DNA of 64,000 bases from positions 53,884 through 117,883 of the forward strand of contig CAOKFN010000006.1 in assembly GCA_948467735.1 (NCBI GenBank), written 5' to 3'. Shown piece by piece: positions 60,450 to 64,000 of the stretch. This stretch comes from an uncultured bacterium. GTDB lineage: Bacteria > Bacillota > Clostridia > Lachnospirales > Lachnospiraceae. The notes below the pieces were generated by a model. The model was not told where the DNA came from. It searched no databases and saw only the letters and a program-made list of their open reading frames with translations. How positions within the stretch are numbered: the stretch's first letter is position 1; every line of letters starts with the position of its first letter. Made by a program: the position numbers and the translations under genes.

Positions 60450-62009
60450 TTATTTTCGTATGACTTCGTCCACCCCGATGAGTTCATATGCTTCGCCCTC
60501 CTGTCCGGTAATGGATACGTTGTCCAAGGTAAGCTTTGCCACGTTTCTGGCAAAAAGGCCCCTCTTGGCGCTCTTGGGAACGCCTTCCGACATGGCGGGC
60601 GCGCCGGATTTGGGCTGCTCGGCGTAGGTGACGGAAATGTTTCTCATGACAATCTCTTCGATCTTCTGTTCCGGAAGGCCGTCGAAAAAAGCCGCCGCCA
60701 CATGGCAGTTGGTACATTCCATATTTTCAAACAGCATTTTTCGGATGGAAGGCGTCCTGTCGTCCACCGGATATTCCTCTCTGGACTGCACATAGGAGGT
60801 TCTGCCGTCCGGATCGCAGAAATAGAAGGCGTTCACCACAAGGGGCGTCATCACATGGTCCAGAGTCAGATTGCGAAACGTAATATTGCTGAGAATTGCA
60901 TCCTTTCCCCTGCCCCGTCTGGTCTTGATGCGAAGCCCCCTGTCCGTATGGCGGAAAATGCAGTCCTCCACCGTCAGGTTCACCACTCCGCCCGCCATCT
61001 CGCTGCCCAGCGTCACCGCGCCGTGGCCGTCCTCCATCAGACACTGGCGAATCCGGATATTCTCCGAGGGCGTCTTATACTTTTTCCCCATATAAATTTT
61101 CCCGCTCTTTACCGCAATGCAGTCGTCCCCCAAAGAAAAGCGCACTCCGAGAATGTCCACATTTTTGCAGGATTCCGGATCAAGCCCGTCCGTGTTGGGA
61201 GAATCGCTGGGATTTAAGACCTCCAAATCCAAAAACTTCAAATTCTCGCTGAAATAGGGATGCAGCGTCCATGCGGGAGAATTACAGCAGGTCACGCCCT
61301 GCAGCGTAATATTCTTACATCTATTAATGAAAAACAGTCTGGGCCGGAACACATCCTTATAGTCCTTGGGCGATTTCCACCAATTCTCCTTGGAGGCATT
61401 GCCGTTAATCATTCCTTCGCCGTAAATTACCACATCCTCCACATCCGTCCCGCAGAGTATGGCGGTGTACATGGGCAGAGGATTGCCCTCCCAGCTTCCC
61501 AAGTTATAATCATCCTTTTCATCATAGCTCTCAATGACGCCCGGGAAAACAGGGAACTTCTCCGGTTCGGTAAACGCCCTAAGCTCCGCGCCCTTCGCCA
61601 GCTCCATACGCGTATGGCTCTTTAAATACAGGCTGGTAATGCGATATACGCCCGCCGGGAACAGCACTCGGCCCTTGGGCGGACAGGCTGAAACTGCCGC
61701 CTGAATGTAATGCGTATCATCCTGCACGCCGTCCCCCTTTGCCCCAAAGCGCCGTACATCCAGCGTCACATATTCATAATCCGTCCGGAAAGTCACTTCC
61801 CCCGCCTTTGTTTCCCCGTCAAATACCTCCACATGCTGGGAAGCATCCGGCTCCAAAGAAAACAAGGAAGTAATCGTTTTCTTTGTAATAAGCGCCTCCC
61901 TGCCGTTTACAAGAATGCGGTATGGACGTGTGGTAAAATAACGGCCTCCGTCTTTCAGCTCTATCACAGCGCTTCTGGCTGTGTTCATAATATGTATCAC
62001 TTCCATCAT
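60450..62009 (-). CDS. Polygalacturonase (GH28), probably intracellular
   Basis: 519 residues. Beta-helix pectinase with NPSDSPNTDGLDPESC, SLGDDCIAVKSG (catalytic Asp pair), GHGAVTLGSE and RGLRIKT. An N-terminal beta-rich domain of about 80 residues comes before VRRFGAKGDGVQDDT. No signal peptide, so it should cleave oligogalacturonides after uptake, probably as an exo-enzyme. The start is near AGAGGG; an ATG one codon further is also possible. A repeat array lies directly upstream. Confidence 0.94.
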   Translation of the reverse strand: MMEVIHIMNTARSAVIELKDGGRYFTTRPYRILVNGREALITKKTITSLFSLEPDASQHVEVFDGETKAGEVTFRTDYEYVTLDVRRFGAKGDGVQDDTHYIQAAVSACPPKGRVLFPAGVYRITSLYLKSHTRMELAKGAELRAFTEPEKFPVFPGVIESYDEKDDYNLGSWEGNPLPMYTAILCGTDVEDVVIYGEGMINGNASKENWWKSPKDYKDVFRPRLFFINRCKNITLQGVTCCNSPAWTLHPYFSENLKFLDLEVLNPSDSPNTDGLDPESCKNVDILGVRFSLGDDCIAVKSGKIYMGKKYKTPSENIRIRQCLMEDGHGAVTLGSEMAGGVVNLTVEDCIFRHTDRGLRIKTRRGRGKDAILSNITFRNLTLDHVMTPLVVNAFYFCDPDGRTSYVQSREEYPVDDRTPSIRKMLFENMECTNCHVAAAFFDGLPEQKIEEIVMRNISVTYAEQPKSGAPAMSEGVPKSAKRGLFARNVAKLTLDNVSITGQEGEAYELIGVDEVIRK

Positions 62010-62063
62010 AATCCCTCTCTCGCCAATCGTTTCAAATCAAAACCCATAACAATAACATCCTTC

Positions 62064-62222
62064 TTTCACGGAAACACCTCGCTTCCATGGAAGTTCCTTC
62101 CTCCGCGAAATTACCTTACTTTCGCAAAGACGCTTTACTTCCATGGAAGCCGCTTTTTTCCACAGAAACGCTTTACCTCCATGAACGATGCCTTACTCAT
62201 CGGAAACGCCTTCTCTCCAGAA
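62064..62222. repeat. Degenerate 19-bp tandem array upstream of GH28
   Basis: Nine units at 62065, 62083, 62101, 62121, 62139, 62158, 62177, 62196 and 62215 (spacing 18-20 bp). Each carries a TTCC-NN-GGAA-like core (best: CTTCCATGGAAG at 62082 and 62138) and an ACGCTTTAC-like linker. It fills most of the gap between the GH28 start and the next gene's stop. Confidence 0.7.
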
Positions 62223-62232
62223 AAACGCCCCG

Positions 62233-62769
62233 TCACCGATATTCCTGATACTTCTCCGCCAGCAGCACATAATTTTCACAGGCTCTGTCCACCGCGCCGC
62301 GAATCAAGCGCTCCGCCTCTTCCCGGTTGTCGTCCGCCTCGGTTCCAAAACAGCCGTTATGATAATAAACCTCGATTATCTCCCTGAGTCTCGCCTTGAA
62401 GATATCCGCCAGCTCCCTGTAATACTCGTAAAGCTGAGGGCTGACATTCTCTATGGTGCTGATAAACAGGTCGAGAAATCTTGCCGATTTCAAAAGGCCG
62501 CCTGCCTCCTCCCCATATTTTTTGTCAATCAGCCGCATTTGACACAGCAAATCCGGATAGCCCTCCTTTTTATTGCACTCCGTCTCATACGCCGCATAGA
62601 CAGGATACACCCATCTGGCCGCCTCATAAAAATCACTGTCCACAGAACTTGTGTCAAACAGCCCTTCCGCCGTTCTGGGCAGCTGTTTTATCTGTTCTGC
62701 CTCCGCTGCCGCCGACACCGCGTCACTCTTAGCAATGTGTTCCAGCGCAGCCTTCAACCGTTCCTTCAT
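62233..62769 (-). CDS. Small protein of the pectin locus (possibly GH105-related)
   Basis: 178 residues, soluble and helical. The stretch DFYEAARWVYPVYAAYETEC with NKKEGYPDLL recalls the middle of GH105 unsaturated rhamnogalacturonyl hydrolases (a region of type FYMEYET..NKKEGY), but the rest of that enzyme is missing. It may be a non-catalytic relative or a separate family. It lies upstream of GH28 in the direction of transcription, with a repeat array between. AAGGA lies 10 nt before the ATG. Confidence 0.5.
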   Translation of the reverse strand: MKERLKAALEHIAKSDAVSAAAEAEQIKQLPRTAEGLFDTSSVDSDFYEAARWVYPVYAAYETECNKKEGYPDLLCQMRLIDKKYGEEAGGLLKSARFLDLFISTIENVSPQLYEYYRELADIFKARLREIIEVYYHNGCFGTEADDNREEAERLIRGAVDRACENYVLLAEKYQEYR

Positions 62770-62843
62770 GCCCCAACATCCTTTCTATGCTTGTTCCTTG
62801 AAATGTTTTCATTCCGTTTTCATGCCCACGGCGTCGATTCACT

Positions 62844-62960
62844 TATCACATTGTATCAAATGCCGATAAATGCCGCATGTTGTCAGATAAATATTACATT
62901 CTTTCGATATATACCACATTCTGCCAGATAAATACCGCCTTCTATGTATATACCAAATCA
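62844..62960. repeat. Phased 20/21-bp repeat array
   Basis: Units starting with GATAAAT or GATATAT at 62865, 62886, 62906 and 62927, with weaker ones before (about 62844) and after (about 62946), 20-21 bp apart, or two helical turns. The consensus is about GATAWATACCRCATTCTGCCA. The gap 62770-63111 holds no gene. Confidence 0.6.
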
Positions 62961-63111
62961 TATCAACGCCGTACTAATACTATTTTACCACAGCCCATCC
63001 TCTTTTTTCCACTATTTCTTTGAGAAAAAACTCATAAGCCTCGACAATTCTGCCGCAGCCATCATTTTTATTTGAACCGTCCGCACCTGCCGAACAATTA
63101 CGCCGCTTTTG

Positions 63112-63735
63112 TCAGCGGATAAAATTCGTCCACTGCTTCAGTTCATATTCCGGCAGCAAAATCCCCTTCTCTCTGCCTGCCTTGATACATTGAATCAGCC
63201 ATGCCATGTTTTGTCCCAATGTGCGCATGGTCTGAAGTCCCTCCGCGTCCTGCCGCACCTCCTCCGGTGTGTTGCCGTGTACTTGATTCCAATACTGGGA
63301 AGACGCAATCACCATATTGTTGATGGAAAAATATTTGTTCAGGCGGTCAAACGCCGCCGACGCGCCGCCTCTTCTACAGGATACCACCGCCGCGGCGGCC
63401 TTGCCCGCCATCCTGCCTTTAGAAGCATAAAACAGCCTGTCAAGGAAAGCGCAGATTTGTCCGCTGGGTCCCGCATAATAGACCGGCGACCCCGCCACAA
63501 GCCCGTCATAGGCGTCAATCCGTTCCAAAACGCGGTTCACCCCGTCGTCAAAAACGCATTTTCCCGCCTGCCCGCATCTGCCGCAGGCAATACAGCCCGC
63601 TATGGGCTGCACGCCAATCCAGAAAATTTCCGTGTCCACCCCGTTTTTTTCCAAAGCATCCGCCATCTCCCGCAGCGCCGTGTACGTACAGCCCTTCTCG
63701 TGAGGGCTGCCGTTAATCAATAAAACCTTACCCAT
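63112..63735 (-). CDS. NADPH-dependent FMN reductase / flavodoxin-fold protein
   Basis: 207 residues. FMN-binding loop LLINGSPHEKGCTYTAL at the N-terminus, a CIACGRCGQAGKCVFDD cysteine cluster (about 48-64), and GLVAGSPVYYAGPSG. This is the iron-sulfur flavoprotein/NADPH-FMN reductase type. It probably reduces flavin, quinone or another small acceptor in the cytoplasm. No linked pathway is evident. Confidence 0.9.
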   Translation of the reverse strand: MGKVLLINGSPHEKGCTYTALREMADALEKNGVDTEIFWIGVQPIAGCIACGRCGQAGKCVFDDGVNRVLERIDAYDGLVAGSPVYYAGPSGQICAFLDRLFYASKGRMAGKAAAAVVSCRRGGASAAFDRLNKYFSINNMVIASSQYWNQVHGNTPEEVRQDAEGLQTMRTLGQNMAWLIQCIKAGREKGILLPEYELKQWTNFIR

Positions 63736-63788
63736 TATGCCCCATCCTTTCCGCCATAAACCTTAATCTAAAGAATAACATCTGCCAT

Positions 63789-64000
63789 TCACCGCTCCGC
63801 CGCGCCCCCAATCCCATATTCCCTGTAAAATTTCTTTCTCGCACCGCTGTCTTTGGCCGCAAGCTCCACATCCGCCGCTCTTCCGTCCGCGAAAAGCCTG
63901 CTCGCCAGCGCTGCAAAAAACTCTTCTCCCCTCTCGATTCCCTGTTCGATTCCCTGTTCGATTCCCTGTTCGATTCCCTGTTCGATTCCCTGTTCGATTC
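63789..64000 (-). CDS. C-terminal end of an Rpn-like protein with IEQG repeats (partial)
   Basis: The 5' part lies beyond the window. The visible 69 or so codons read five IEQG repeats, then IERGEEFFAALASRLFADGR and a tail ending REYGIGGAAER. IEQG/GIEQ repeats and such tails are common at the end of Rpn-type recombination-promoting nuclease or transposase-like proteins in Clostridia. The nuclease domain is not visible. The end FYREYGIGG resembles the peptide FFAEYGIGR encoded in the repeat at 52162. Confidence 0.6.
   Translation of the reverse strand, partial: IEQGIEQGIEQGIEQGIEQGIERGEEFFAALASRLFADGRAADVELAAKDSGARKKFYREYGIGGAAER
63937..64000. repeat. 12-bp tandem repeat running off the window
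   Basis: CGATTCCCTGTT repeated about five times without visible mismatch. It encodes IEQG units on the minus strand. The copy number beyond the edge is unknown. Confidence 0.9.

Noticed and set aside
62064..62222. CRISPR array
   Set aside because: Units are only about 19 bp, degenerate throughout and lack separate repeats and spacers; no cas genes.
63937..64000. tRNA-like TTCGATTCC loops near the right edge
   Set aside because: They are identical 12-bp repeats encoding IEQG; no acceptor or anticodon stems.

Overview
This 64 kb window looks like chromosomal DNA of a Gram-positive anaerobe of the class Clostridia, most likely Lachnospiraceae. Grounds (inference): near-balanced base composition, AGGAGG-type ribosome sites, YtrA-type GntR/ABC operons, DUF975, DUF4230 and DUF1294 proteins, an [FeFe]-hydrogenase-like protein, pectin enzymes and a secA-prfB pair with the RF2 programmed frameshift. 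The genus cannot be told from the sequence. No rRNA, tRNA, insertion sequence or CRISPR array was found.

Layout. 0-2.4 kb: start of a sensor kinase, its OmpR-type regulator, a ComEA-like protein translationally coupled to it, and a small DMT transporter. 2.5-9.3 kb: arginine operon argC-GNAT-argJ-argB-argD followed by an orphan solute-binding protein, with ArgR-like sites and a foldable argC leader. 9.5-14.2 kb: a GntR/ABC operon with twin palindromic operators. 14.3-15.5 kb: remnant of a restriction-modification system (intact controller-type regulator, broken MvaI/BcnI nuclease, no methylase). 15.7-17.2 kb: argG with near-perfect ARG boxes. 17.2-23.1 kb: DUF1294, two DUF4230 proteins, DegV, an AT-rich transglutaminase-like gene and an orphan flagellin-like gene. 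23.2-27.7 kb: a MarR-controlled heterodimeric ABC exporter. 27.7-30.2 kb: tex. 30.3-39.4 kb: an eight-gene same-strand cluster (two unknown proteins, SDR, 4-alpha-glucanotransferase, nucleotide-sugar dehydratase, glycosyltransferase-like protein, class III aminotransferase, radical SAM/SPASM-like enzyme). This is the best candidate for an undescribed biosynthetic system.

40-47.4 kb: membrane and metalloprotease-like proteins, prfB, secA and a CDP-alcohol phosphatidyltransferase. 47.5-52.5 kb: a pectinesterase and a second GntR/ABC operon whose leader carries tandem 106-bp palindromic units. 52.5-55.4 kb: a Nudix hydrolase, FliD-like and unknown proteins, and a LytTR regulator lacking its phospho-acceptor Asp. 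55.7-59.4 kb: a hydrogenase-like/methyl-accepting fusion and a HerA-like ATPase. 59.4-64 kb: a TIM-barrel isomerase, a GH28 polygalacturonase, a small protein possibly related to GH105, a flavin reductase and the tail of an Rpn-like protein with 12-bp repeats running off the edge. Two phased degenerate repeat arrays lie between these last genes.

How the genes work together: argC/J/B/D plus argG give most of arginine synthesis, probably under ArgR. The two GntR/ABC operons share an operator core (GTRTTA-N6/7-TAAYAC). The pectinesterase, GH28 and GH105-like proteins lack signal peptides and so probably act on imported oligogalacturonides. Many start codons were reassigned to internal ATG, GTG or TTG codons because a strong ribosome-binding site precedes them. 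Promoter and operator calls are by eye.
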